Assembly (NCBI GenBank): GCA_036351775.1
Contig: JAZBPX010000041.1
Location: 1 to 7,310, forward strand
Source: Pacificimonas sp036351775
Lineage (GTDB): Bacteria > Pseudomonadota > Alphaproteobacteria > Sphingomonadales > Sphingomonadaceae
Length of the DNA stretch: 7,310 bases
Reading direction: 5' to 3'
The position numbers were made by a program, and so were the translations under genes. Positions 1-5,505 of the stretch are shown one piece after another. Under the pieces are notes generated by a model that had not been told where the DNA came from, searched no databases, and saw only the letters and a list, made by a program, of their open reading frames with translations. The stretch's first letter is position 1; each line of letters opens with the position of its first letter.

Positions 1-18
1 ATGGAGGGACGCGCCTTT

Positions 19-78
19 CCTCCACCGCTCTGCGGGGGAGGTGGCCGAGCGGCGAAGCCGCGATGGTCGGAGGGGGCC
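19..78. repeat. GC-rich palindromic intergenic repeat (REP-like)
   Basis: Two small inverted repeats lie in tandem. CCACC at 22-26 pairs with GGTGG at 40-44, and GCGGC at 49-53 pairs with GCCGC at 57-61 around a GAA loop. A G-rich tail, GGAGGGGG, follows at 69-76. Hairpin plus G-rich tail is the look of dispersed palindromic repeats in high-GC alphaproteobacterial intergenic regions. A similar but not identical arrangement closes the window. Whether it is genomically repeated cannot be seen from one copy. It could also act as a terminator for an upstream gene, although there is no T tract. Confidence 0.45.
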
Positions 79-104
79 AGTAATTACCCCCCAAATCTCA
101 ACTA

Positions 105-133
105 ATGACGCCCGCCCTCACTCCGCCTAGAAC
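105..133 (+). promoter_or_regulatory. Possible sigma70-type promoter of ggt giving a leaderless mRNA
   Basis: ATGACG at 105-110 matches the -35 consensus at 4 of 6 bases. A 17-bp spacer separates it from TAGAAC at 128-133, which matches the -10 consensus at 4 of 6. Transcription would start at about 139-141, on or beside the ATG at 141, so the transcript would have almost no leader. That fits the absence of a Shine-Dalgarno sequence there. The same CGCCTAGA context as the -10 occurs before the acyl-CoA synthetase at 2081-2088. Matches are modest, so this is a candidate only. Confidence 0.35.
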
Positions 134-140
134 CACTTGT

Positions 141-1889
141 ATGAAGACCGCATTCACCCTCGCCGCCGCGGCTGTGCTCCTCACCGCGTGCACTCCGCAG
201 GCCCCCACCGCACAGCCGCAACAGCCCACTCTCGAGGCCCCCACTGCGAACCGCGAATGGCCCCCCGGCCGCTACGAGGCGCTCGTGTCCGCCGCTGATC
301 CCCGCGGCGCGGCGGCGGGGCAGGAGATGCTGCGCCGGGGCGGCAGCGCAGCGGATGCGGCGCTCGCTACGCTCCTCGCGCTGACCGTCGTCGAGCCGCA
401 AAGCTCCGGCATCGGCGGCGGCGGCTTCCTGATGTATCACGACGCCGAAAGCGGCCGCACCTTTGCGCTCGATGGCCGGGAGACCGCGCCCGCCGCGGCA
501 ACGCCGGACATGTTCCTGGACGAAAACGGCGAGGCAAAGCCCTACCGCGCGTCGCAGGTGGGCGGCATGGCGGTCGGCGTTCCCGGCAACATCAGCCTGA
601 TGCAGCGCGCCCATGCCCGCTTCGGCAAGCTGCCCTGGGCCACTTTGTTCGAACCCGCCATTCGCCTTGCGGAGGAAGGCTGGGAGATCACCCCCCGCTT
701 CCACAGCATCCTCAACCGCTTTGCGGAGCGCGCTCAGCTCACCCCCTGGGCCCGCGCGACCTATTACACCGCCGCGAACGAGCCCAAGCCCATCGGCACG
801 CGGCTGACCAATCCCGCCATCGCCCGCCTCCTTCGCGAGGTGCAGGCGGGCGGTCCGGAGGCTTTCTACACCGGCCGCGAGGCCAACCTTCTCGTGCAGG
901 CCGTCACCAGTTCTCCGGTCGCGCCGCAGCGCATGACGACGGGCGACCTGTCCGCTTATTCGGCGAAGTGGCGCGATCCGCTCTGCGGCACCTATCGCGG
1001 CTACAGGGTGTGCGGCATGCCCCCGCCCTCGTCCGGCGGCACCACGGTCATCGCCATGCTGCAACAGCTGGAACGCTTCGATCTGGCCGCCTTCGGCCCG
1101 GACGATCCGCTCGCCTGGCACCTGATCGCCGAATCCTCGCGCCTCGCCTTCGCCGACCGCGAGCTCTACATCGGCGATGCGGATTTCGTCGCCGTTCCTA
1201 CCGAGGGCCTGATCGCGCCCGCCTACTCCGCGCAGCGCTCACTCCTCATTCGCGAGGATACCGCCGCCGACACGGTCGAAGCTGGCACCCCGCCCGGCGC
1301 TGCCCCCTTGGCGCTCGTCGATCAGCCGGAGGATGGCGGCACCTCGCACTTCGTCGCGGCCGACGGGGAGGGGGATGTGGCCTCCCTGACCTCGACCATC
1401 GAAAGCGTGTTCGGCTCCGGCCTCACCGTGAACGGCTTCTTCCTGAACAACGAGCTCACCGATTTCAGCTTCCTGCCGGTGAAGGACGGCCTGCCCGTCG
1501 CCAACGCCGTCGCTCCGGGTAAGCGCCCGCGCAGCTCCATGGCGCCGACCATCGTTTACGCCCCGTCCGGCGAAGTGGCCTTCGCCATCGGCGCAGCGGG
1601 CGGCCCCACCATCATCGCGCAGACGGCCAAAGCCATCATCGGCGTCATCGACTGGGGCATGACCATCGAGGAGGCCATCGCCGCGCCGCAGCTCTATGCC
1701 GCGCTCGGCCCCGTCGTCGTCGAGGAGGACAGCGCCCTGGTGGACATTGTCGAACCGCTGGAGGCGAAGGGCCACACCGTCCTCGCCCGCCGCCTGCCGC
1801 TGAAGGCAAACGGTGTGCAGCGCGTCGGCAAGGGCTGGATTGGCGGCGCCGACCCCCGCAGTGAGGGCGCGGTGAAGGGCATACGGTAG
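141..1889 (+). CDS. ggt: Gamma-glutamyltransferase, lipoprotein
   Basis: An N-terminal-nucleophile hydrolase that cleaves the gamma-glutamyl bond of glutathione and related compounds, or transfers the glutamyl group to amino acids or water. The 582-residue product has a typical family length. It begins with a lipoprotein signal peptide ending in the lipobox LTAC, with Cys17 as the lipidation site. Thr follows Cys17 rather than Asp, so an envelope location outside the inner membrane is likely. Family landmarks are in order: DGRETAP with Arg113 (glutamate carboxylate binding), PPSSGG at 295-300, the autocleavage and catalytic Thr401 in DGGTSHF, LNNELTDFS around Asp441, PRSSMAP at 463-468 and GGPTI near 487-491. 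Self-cleavage before Thr401 would give a heavy chain and a small subunit of about 182 residues. I chose ATG 141 over the in-frame ATG at 105 because only 141 puts a proper signal peptide at the N-terminus, and 105 falls in a possible -35 box. No clear Shine-Dalgarno sequence precedes it. Confidence 0.95.
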   Translation: MKTAFTLAAAAVLLTACTPQAPTAQPQQPTLEAPTANREWPPGRYEALVSAADPRGAAAGQEMLRRGGSAADAALATLLALTVVEPQSSGIGGGGFLMYHDAESGRTFALDGRETAPAAATPDMFLDENGEAKPYRASQVGGMAVGVPGNISLMQRAHARFGKLPWATLFEPAIRLAEEGWEITPRFHSILNRFAERAQLTPWARATYYTAANEPKPIGTRLTNPAIARLLREVQAGGPEAFYTGREANLLVQAVTSSPVAPQRMTTGDLSAYSAKWRDPLCGTYRGYRVCGMPPPSSGGTTVIAMLQQLERFDLAAFGPDDPLAWHLIAESSRLAFADRELYIGDADFVAVPTEGLIAPAYSAQRSLLIREDTAADTVEAGTPPGAAPLALVDQPEDGGTSHFVAADGEGDVASLTSTIESVFGSGLTVNGFFLNNELTDFSFLPVKDGLPVANAVAPGKRPRSSMAPTIVYAPSGEVAFAIGAAGGPTIIAQTAKAIIGVIDWGMTIEEAIAAPQLYAALGPVVVEEDSALVDIVEPLEAKGHTVLARRLPLKANGVQRVGKGWIGGADPRSEGAVKGIR

Positions 1890-1904
1890 GACGGGGAAAC
1901 CCAC

Positions 1905-1929
1905 GGTCACCATTCGAACGTTCGTGACC
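1905..1929. promoter_or_regulatory. Interrupted palindrome; candidate operator or weak 3' hairpin
   Basis: GGTCAC at 1905-1910 is complementary to GTGACC at 1924-1929, and the centre holds the perfect 10-bp palindrome CGAACGTTCG at 1915-1924. Removing five bases (CCATT, 1910-1914) would make the whole stretch one perfect 20-bp palindrome. It lies 15 bp after the ggt stop. No T tract follows, so it is a poor intrinsic terminator. Symmetry of this size suits a dimeric repressor such as a TetR-family regulator of the acyl-CoA synthetase downstream, but it is over 150 bp from that promoter. Function is unproven. Confidence 0.35.
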
Positions 1930-2027
1930 CGTCATTCCCGCGCACGCGGGAATCCAGTCGCATGGCGTTTGCTGACAGGCGCGGCTTTGCCATCGCCTGC
2001 CGCTGGATCCGTACACGGGGATGACGG
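1929..2027. repeat. 99-bp element with imperfect inverted ends and a dRS3-like palindrome
   Basis: The left end starts CCGTCATTCCCG at 1929 and runs to AATCCAG at 1957. The right end, CTGGATCC to GATGACGG at 2003-2027, is its imperfect reverse complement: 15 of the outer 18 positions match, and ATCCAG is shared at the inner edge. Within the left arm ATTCCCGCG (1934-1942) and CGCGGGAAT (1945-1953) form a perfect stem around CA. The ATTCCC-N8-GGGAAT core is the pattern of neisserial dRS3 repeats, and related GTCATTCCCGCG intergenic repeats are common in many proteobacteria. It carries no credible gene, so it is a small non-autonomous or REP-type element. Confidence 0.65.
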
Positions 2028-2061
2028 AATTGTGCAGCAAGCCTTGCACCTCAAACCCGTT

Positions 2062-2090
2062 TTGCGCCTGCCGCGTTCCGCGCCTAGATA
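2062..2090 (+). promoter_or_regulatory. Sigma70-type promoter for the acyl-CoA synthetase
   Basis: TTGCGC at 2062-2067 and TAGATA at 2085-2090 are separated by exactly 17 bp. Each matches the consensus well enough for a high-GC genome. Transcription would start near 2097, leaving a leader of about 48 nt that contains the strong Shine-Dalgarno sequence before 2145. The promoter sits just after the inverted-end element, so that element is outside the transcript. Confidence 0.5.
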
Positions 2091-2127
2091 TGCCGCAAGC
2101 ATGATCGGCGCATCGGCTGACATGAAC

Positions 2128-2135
2128 AGGGAGGA
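2128..2135 (+). promoter_or_regulatory. Shine-Dalgarno that fixes the GTG start at 2145
   Basis: AGGGAGGA lies 9 nt before a GTG codon at 2145. The closely spaced upstream ATG codons at 2101 and 2122 are not in frame with the synthetase. The spacing and strength of this site support GTG 2145 as the start. Confidence 0.75.
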
Positions 2136-2144
2136 TCGCGGACC

Positions 2145-3962
2145 GTGACGGATACCGGAATTGACGCCGTAATCGACAAGGACACCTGGCCTAACCTGAC
2201 CGCGATGTTCTTCGCTCAGGCGGAGCTTCGCGGCGACAACACCTTCCTCGCCAGCAAGGGACCGGACGGCTGGGATACCATCAGCTGGAACGAGGCCGCG
2301 CGCCGCGTCGCCCAGATCGCCGAGGGGCTGCTCGCAAACGGTGTGAAGCCCGGCGACCGCGTCATGATCGTCTCCGAGAACCGCCCCGAATGGTGCCTCG
2401 CCGACCTCGGCATCATGGCGGCCGGCGCGGTCAGCGTCCCGACCTACATCACGAATACGGAGCGCGATCACCTCCACATCCTTGAGGATTCGAGCGCCCG
2501 CGCCGCCATTGTTTCGACCGCCAAGCTTACAAAAGCCTTCCTCCCTGCCGCCTATCAGGCAGACAACATGGAGCTGCTCGTCGCGATGGAGCCGGTAAAG
2601 GTCGGCCAGACGTCCGGGCCCGCCGTGCGCCAGTGGGACGATGTGTTCGCGGGCCAGCCCGGCGATGTCGCCGCGGCCCGCGAACGCGCGCTTCAGGTCA
2701 AGCGCGATGACCTCGCCTGCCTTATCTACACGAGCGGCACCGGCGGCGCGCCGCGCGGCGTTCGTCAGCATCACGGCGCGATCCTCTGCTCAACCGCGGG
2801 TGCCTATGACATCCTTAACGAGGATTTCGGCGTCACCGGCGAGCGCTTCCTGTCCTTCCTCCCGCTCAGCCATGCCTACGAACATACCGGCGGCCAGTTC
2901 CTGCCCATCATGTGCGCGGCGGAAATCTACTACAGCCAGGGCCTCGACCGCCTCGCCGCCAATATCGAGGAAACCCAGCCGACGATCATGGTTGTCGTCC
3001 CGCGCCTGTTCGAGGTTCTCCGCACCCGCATCATGAAGGGGATCGAGAAGCAGGGCGGCGCGGCGCAGTGGCTTCTCGACCAAGCCCTCCGCCTCGGCAA
3101 GATCAGGCAGGAACGCGGCAAGATCCCGCTCTGGGAAAAGCCCCTCGACGCGGTCCTCGAACGCACCATCCGCAAGAAGGTGCAGGGCCGTCTCGGCGGG
3201 CGTCTGAAGGCGCTCGTCTCCGGCGGCGCGCCGCTCAACCCCGATGTCGGCCTGTTCTTCGAATCGCTCGGCGTCACCCTTCTGCAGGGTTACGGCCAGA
3301 CGGAGGCCGCGCCGGTTGTCTCGTGCAACCGTCCCGCCGCGAAGATCAAGATGCACACGGTCGGCCCGCCGTTGAAGGGCGTCGAGGTCAGGATCGCGGA
3401 GGACGGCGAGATCATGGTCGCCGGCGAGCTTGTCATGCACGGCTACTGGAACAACCCCGGCGAAACCGAGCGCTCGCTCAAGGAGGGGTGGCTCCATACC
3501 GGCGACATCGGCCACTTCGACGAGGACGGCCACATCGTCATCACCGACCGCAAGAAAGACCTGATCGTCAACGACAAGGGCGACAATATCGCGCCCCAGC
3601 GCGTCGAGGGGATGCTCACCCTCCAGCCCGAAATCCAGCAGGCCATGGTTTCCGGCGACAAGCGCCCCTACCTCGTCGGCCTCGTCGTTCCCGATGAGGA
3701 ATGGCTCGCCGAGTGGGCACCGGCGAACGGCAAGTCCGCGGACTTTGCCGAGCTGAAGGCCGACCCCGACTTCACCCGCGCGGTCATGGGCGCGGTGGAC
3801 CGCGTCAACAAGACTCTCGCCGCGACGGAAAAGGTGCGCCGCGTCATCATCGCCGACGAAGCCTTCACGGTCGAAAACGAGCAGATGACCCCGTCCCTGA
3901 AAATCCGCCGCCACGTCATTCGCGGCCTCTACCAGGACCGCCTGGATGGCCTCTACCGCTAG
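2145..3962 (+). CDS. Long-chain fatty acid-CoA ligase (AMP-dependent synthetase, FadD15/FAA1 type)
   Basis: A 605-residue member of the adenylate-forming (ANL) superfamily. It activates a fatty acid with ATP to acyl-AMP and then transfers the acyl group to CoA, supplying beta-oxidation or lipid synthesis at the cytoplasmic face. Landmarks are in order: an N-terminal domain from about residue 15 (LTAMFFAQAELRGDNTFL), the ATP P-loop YTSGTGGAPRGV at 195-206, YGQTE at 383-387, the ribose-binding Asp454 in HTGD, the hinge region DRKKDLIV from 468, and the catalytic C-terminal Lys586 in TPSLKIRR. The P-loop has Gly for the second Thr and Arg for the usual Lys. I recall this variant from alphaproteobacterial relatives, so it is probably functional. 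Chain-length preference cannot be read here. It starts at GTG with a strong Shine-Dalgarno sequence. The last 17 bp overlap the DUF3253 gene, suggesting one transcript and coupled translation. Confidence 0.93.
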   Translation: MTDTGIDAVIDKDTWPNLTAMFFAQAELRGDNTFLASKGPDGWDTISWNEAARRVAQIAEGLLANGVKPGDRVMIVSENRPEWCLADLGIMAAGAVSVPTYITNTERDHLHILEDSSARAAIVSTAKLTKAFLPAAYQADNMELLVAMEPVKVGQTSGPAVRQWDDVFAGQPGDVAAARERALQVKRDDLACLIYTSGTGGAPRGVRQHHGAILCSTAGAYDILNEDFGVTGERFLSFLPLSHAYEHTGGQFLPIMCAAEIYYSQGLDRLAANIEETQPTIMVVVPRLFEVLRTRIMKGIEKQGGAAQWLLDQALRLGKIRQERGKIPLWEKPLDAVLERTIRKKVQGRLGGRLKALVSGGAPLNPDVGLFFESLGVTLLQGYGQTEAAPVVSCNRPAAKIKMHTVGPPLKGVEVRIAEDGEIMVAGELVMHGYWNNPGETERSLKEGWLHTGDIGHFDEDGHIVITDRKKDLIVNDKGDNIAPQRVEGMLTLQPEIQQAMVSGDKRPYLVGLVVPDEEWLAEWAPANGKSADFAELKADPDFTRAVMGAVDRVNKTLAATEKVRRVIIADEAFTVENEQMTPSLKIRRHVIRGLYQDRLDGLYR

Positions 3963-4218
3963 TATCGAAGCCGAACTCCTAGCGCTCGCCGCTGAGCGCG
4001 GACCGGACAGGACCTTCTGCCCGTCGGAGGCGGCGCGGCGTCTCGTCGGCGATCAGGAGGAAGCGGCGTGGCGCGCACTGATGCCGACCATCCGCGCCGT
4101 GGCGGCCGATTTGACAGCAGCGGGAACCCTTGTCTGCACACAGAAGGGGGCACCTGCCCACCCCGTCGACGCCAAAGGTCCGATCCGCCTCGCCGTCCCG
4201 CCAGCCGAGAAAGCCTAG
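3946..4218 (+). CDS. DUF3253 family small protein
   Basis: A 90-residue cytoplasmic protein with no signal peptide or membrane segment. It shows the conserved DUF3253 pattern from memory of that family: an N-terminal helix (IEAELLALAAERG), CPSEAARRL at about 25-33, WRALMPTIRAVAADL at about 42-56, then GTLVCTQKG and GPIRLAV near the end. The helix-rich pattern followed by a short G-x-L-x-x-x-Q-K-G strand looks like a winged helix, but its biochemical function is unknown. The ATG lies 17 bp inside the end of the acyl-CoA synthetase in another frame, with AGGA at 3934-3937 as a weak ribosome site 8 nt away, so translation is probably coupled to that gene. Its TAG stop overlaps the stop codon of the convergent regulator gene. 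Confidence 0.85.
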   Translation: MASTASIEAELLALAAERGPDRTFCPSEAARRLVGDQEEAAWRALMPTIRAVAADLTAAGTLVCTQKGAPAHPVDAKGPIRLAVPPAEKA

Positions 4219-4910
4219 ACCTCGGTCAGCCCTCTCAGGCCGTCTTCATCCAGGAACCGCAGCCCGCGCCGTCCCTGCCGCGCGATCAGCCCGGCCTCTT
4301 CCAGCGCGCCGAACTCCCGGCTGACCGTCTCGATCCTCAGGTCCAGGAACTGCGCGATCTCGCCGCGGGTCAGCGGCAGCTCCAGATAGTCCGGATCGAC
4401 CGTCGCCGCGCAGCCCTGACCGCGCGTCTTCAGATCGAGGAGAAGCGCCGCGATGCGCGCGCGCGCAGGAAGCGCTGCCGAGCGCGACCGGCTCATGCGC
4501 GCCGCCTTCAGGTCCGCCATCGTCCGCTTCAGCAGTTCGGTTTCCAGGTCCCGGTTGCTCTCCAGCGCCGCGGAAAAGGCGTTCCGCGGAAACAGGCAGA
4601 CCTCGCAGTCGGTCAGCGCGGTCGTCGTAATCTCCGACGCTTCGTCAAAGGGGGAGCCGACGAAGTCCGATGGCAGGCCGAGCCCGACAATCCGCTCGTC
4701 GCCGTCCTCCTCGACTACCGACAGCTTCACCGCCCCGCTGATGACCGTCGCGCAGGGCGCGTCCTCATCGCCCTGCCAGCGCAGCGTCTCGCCAGCCTTC
4801 AGCCGCCGCCGCCGCCCGCTCCGCGAAAACTCCGCCAGCGATTCGGCATCCAGCGCGCGGCAGATGGCGCGGTTTCTAACAACACAGTCGGCGCAGGCTT
4901 GGGTGCTCAC
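4215..4910 (-). CDS. fnrL: FNR-type [4Fe-4S] oxygen-sensing transcription regulator (Crp/Fnr family, FnrL-like)
   Basis: A 231-residue cytoplasmic DNA-binding regulator. In this family an oxygen-labile [4Fe-4S] cluster keeps the protein dimeric and active without oxygen. The N-terminal motif CX2CX7C (Cys6, Cys9, Cys17) has the alphaproteobacterial FnrL/FnrN spacing, and Cys105 (in EVCLFPR) is the expected fourth ligand; Cys102 is nearby. A cyclic-nucleotide-binding-like beta barrel covers about 20-115 and the long dimer helix about 116-150. The C-terminal helix-turn-helix LTRGEIAQFLDLRIETVSREF carries E-T-V-S-R (Glu194, Ser197, Arg198), the residues that read the TTGAT half-site in FNR proteins. 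I chose GTG 4910 because GAGG lies 8 nt upstream. An in-frame TTG at 4934 would add eight residues but lacks a ribosome site and lies in a likely -10 box. A near-consensus FNR box sits upstream, implying autoregulation. The gene symbol reflects class, not proven orthology. Confidence 0.9.
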   Translation of the reverse strand: MSTQACADCVVRNRAICRALDAESLAEFSRSGRRRRLKAGETLRWQGDEDAPCATVISGAVKLSVVEEDGDERIVGLGLPSDFVGSPFDEASEITTTALTDCEVCLFPRNAFSAALESNRDLETELLKRTMADLKAARMSRSRSAALPARARIAALLLDLKTRGQGCAATVDPDYLELPLTRGEIAQFLDLRIETVSREFGALEEAGLIARQGRRGLRFLDEDGLRGLTEV

Positions 4911-4918
4911 TCGGGAAA

Positions 4919-4922
4919 CCTC
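4919..4922 (-). promoter_or_regulatory. Shine-Dalgarno deciding the GTG start of the FNR gene
   Basis: On the minus strand GAGG lies 8 nt before GTG 4910-4908. The alternative TTG at 4934 has no purine-rich stretch in front. The ATG at 4924-4922 on this strand is out of frame. Confidence 0.65.
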
Positions 4923-4932
4923 ATGGGGACGC

Positions 4933-4962
4933 AATGTCGCAGTTCGGATTGATGATCGTCAA
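4933..4962 (-). promoter_or_regulatory. Promoter of the FNR regulator gene, overlapping the FNR box
   Basis: On the minus strand TTGACG (4962-4957) matches the -35 consensus at 5 of 6 bases. An 18-bp spacer leads to GACATT (4938-4933), a 3 of 6 match to the -10. Transcription would begin near 4926, giving a short leader of about 16 nt with the GAGG site. The -35 hexamer lies within the FNR box, so bound FNR would compete with RNA polymerase. Confidence 0.45.
4949..4962. promoter_or_regulatory. FNR box (TTGAT-GATC-GTCAA)
   Basis: The sequence matches the FNR consensus TTGAT-N4-ATCAA at 9 of 10 defined bases, with G for A at 4958. It lies in the gap between the FNR-type regulator and a divergent membrane-protein gene. 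Its centre is at 4955.5, about 45 bp before the regulator's GTG and about 72 bp before the ATG at 5028. On the plus strand, -10-like TCTAAC (4982-4987) or TAACAC (4984-4989) lies 26-28 bp from the centre, close to the roughly 29 bp expected for class II FNR activation. The regulator encoded next door has the residues that recognise this half-site. Confidence 0.75.
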
Positions 4963-5014
4963 ATTCGGGAATCGCAGCGCTTCTAACACGTCTTCATCAA
5001 AGACGAAGACCGAA

Positions 5015-5019
5015 GAGGA
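5015..5019 (+). promoter_or_regulatory. Shine-Dalgarno deciding the ATG 5028 start
   Basis: GAGGA at 5015-5019 is 8 nt before ATG 5028, which is ideal spacing. The in-frame ATG at 5019 directly abuts and overlaps this site, so it is unlikely to be used. Confidence 0.7.
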
Positions 5020-5027
5020 TGAAGACC

Positions 5028-5432
5028 ATGGCCCAGCAGCTCCTGCAGGATTTCGAAACGCTCCAGAAAACCGCCCGGCCCATCGGCATCGGCCACAACC
5101 GCCCGCCCGCTGGCGTGCCGAAGGCGATCATTGGCGTGTTCGTGGCCAGCTTCGCCGTGCTGCTCCTCGCACTCAGCGCGCCGGCCATGGGCAGCGCACC
5201 GTTCCCGCTGATCTTCGCGATCTTCGCGGTCTGCTTCGTCGGCTTCTTCATTCCCTTCCTGCGTACCCGTGTGTTCAAGGAAGCAACCGAGCGCCGCCAC
5301 AACGACGACGTCGCCACGGGCAGCGGCATCCTGACGGCGCGCGAGGCCGCCTGGCAGATCCTGCCGCTTCCCATCGCGCTGGCCGCTTTCGGGATGTTCA
5401 CCATCGCGGCAAAGGCGGTTCTTTTCGCCTGA
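5028..5432 (+). CDS. Small membrane protein with IGHNRPP motif, function unknown
   Basis: I do not recognise a named family. The 134-residue product has a short amphipathic N-terminus, the motif PIGIGHNRPP at residues 18-27, and three hydrophobic segments at about 32-52, 59-78 and 111-132. A charged loop (RTRVFKEATERRHNDD, about 79-94) lies between the second and third. Short IGHNxPP motifs recur in small alphaproteobacterial proteins, from memory, without an assigned role. There is no cleavable signal peptide, so it is an inner-membrane protein. The gene is divergent from the FNR regulator and its promoter region contains an FNR box, so it may be induced when oxygen is low. An intrinsic terminator closes it, so it is probably a single-gene transcript. 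ATG 5028 is preferred to ATG 5019 on ribosome-site spacing. Confidence 0.8.
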   Translation: MAQQLLQDFETLQKTARPIGIGHNRPPAGVPKAIIGVFVASFAVLLLALSAPAMGSAPFPLIFAIFAVCFVGFFIPFLRTRVFKEATERRHNDDVATGSGILTAREAAWQILPLPIALAAFGMFTIAAKAVLFA

Positions 5433-5458
5433 CCCCTTTTCTCGGGGGAGAAAGCCTG

Positions 5459-5489
5459 AAAGGGCGGCGTGCAATGCGCCGCCCTTTTT
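5459..5489 (+). terminator. Intrinsic terminator
   Basis: AAAGGGCGGCG at 5459-5469 is a perfect reverse complement of CGCCGCCCTTT at 5477-5487, around the 7-nt loop TGCAATG. The stem runs into TTTTT at 5485-5489. It is 27 nt after the stop of the membrane-protein gene and 17 nt before the next start codon. This is the only classical rho-independent terminator I see in the window. Confidence 0.92.
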
Positions 5490-5505
5490 CCTGTCTGCCC
5501 TGTTC

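Noticed and set aside
102..1121. Long minus-strand open frame opposite ggt, 339 codons
   Set aside because: It is rich in Arg, Ala and Gly without any recognisable domain and lies antisense to a gene with intact catalytic motifs. High GC lowers stop frequency in opposing frames.
1930..2148. Small plus-strand frame of 74 codons in the ggt-ligase gap
   Set aside because: It runs through the inverted-end element and the promoter, resembles no family and has no ribosome site.
2790..3914. Minus-strand open frame of 374 codons opposite the acyl-CoA synthetase
   Set aside because: No family resemblance; the composition is that of an antisense shadow, and the plus-strand ligase explains the sequence fully.
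4911..4934. TTG 4934 as the FNR start
   Set aside because: No ribosome site precedes it, it falls in the probable -10 hexamer, and GTG 4910 has GAGG at 8 nt.
4068..4952. Plus-strand open frame of 294 codons over the FNR gene
   Set aside because: The minus strand encodes an FNR protein with cysteine motif and helix-turn-helix; the plus frame is Arg/Gln/Pro-rich noise.
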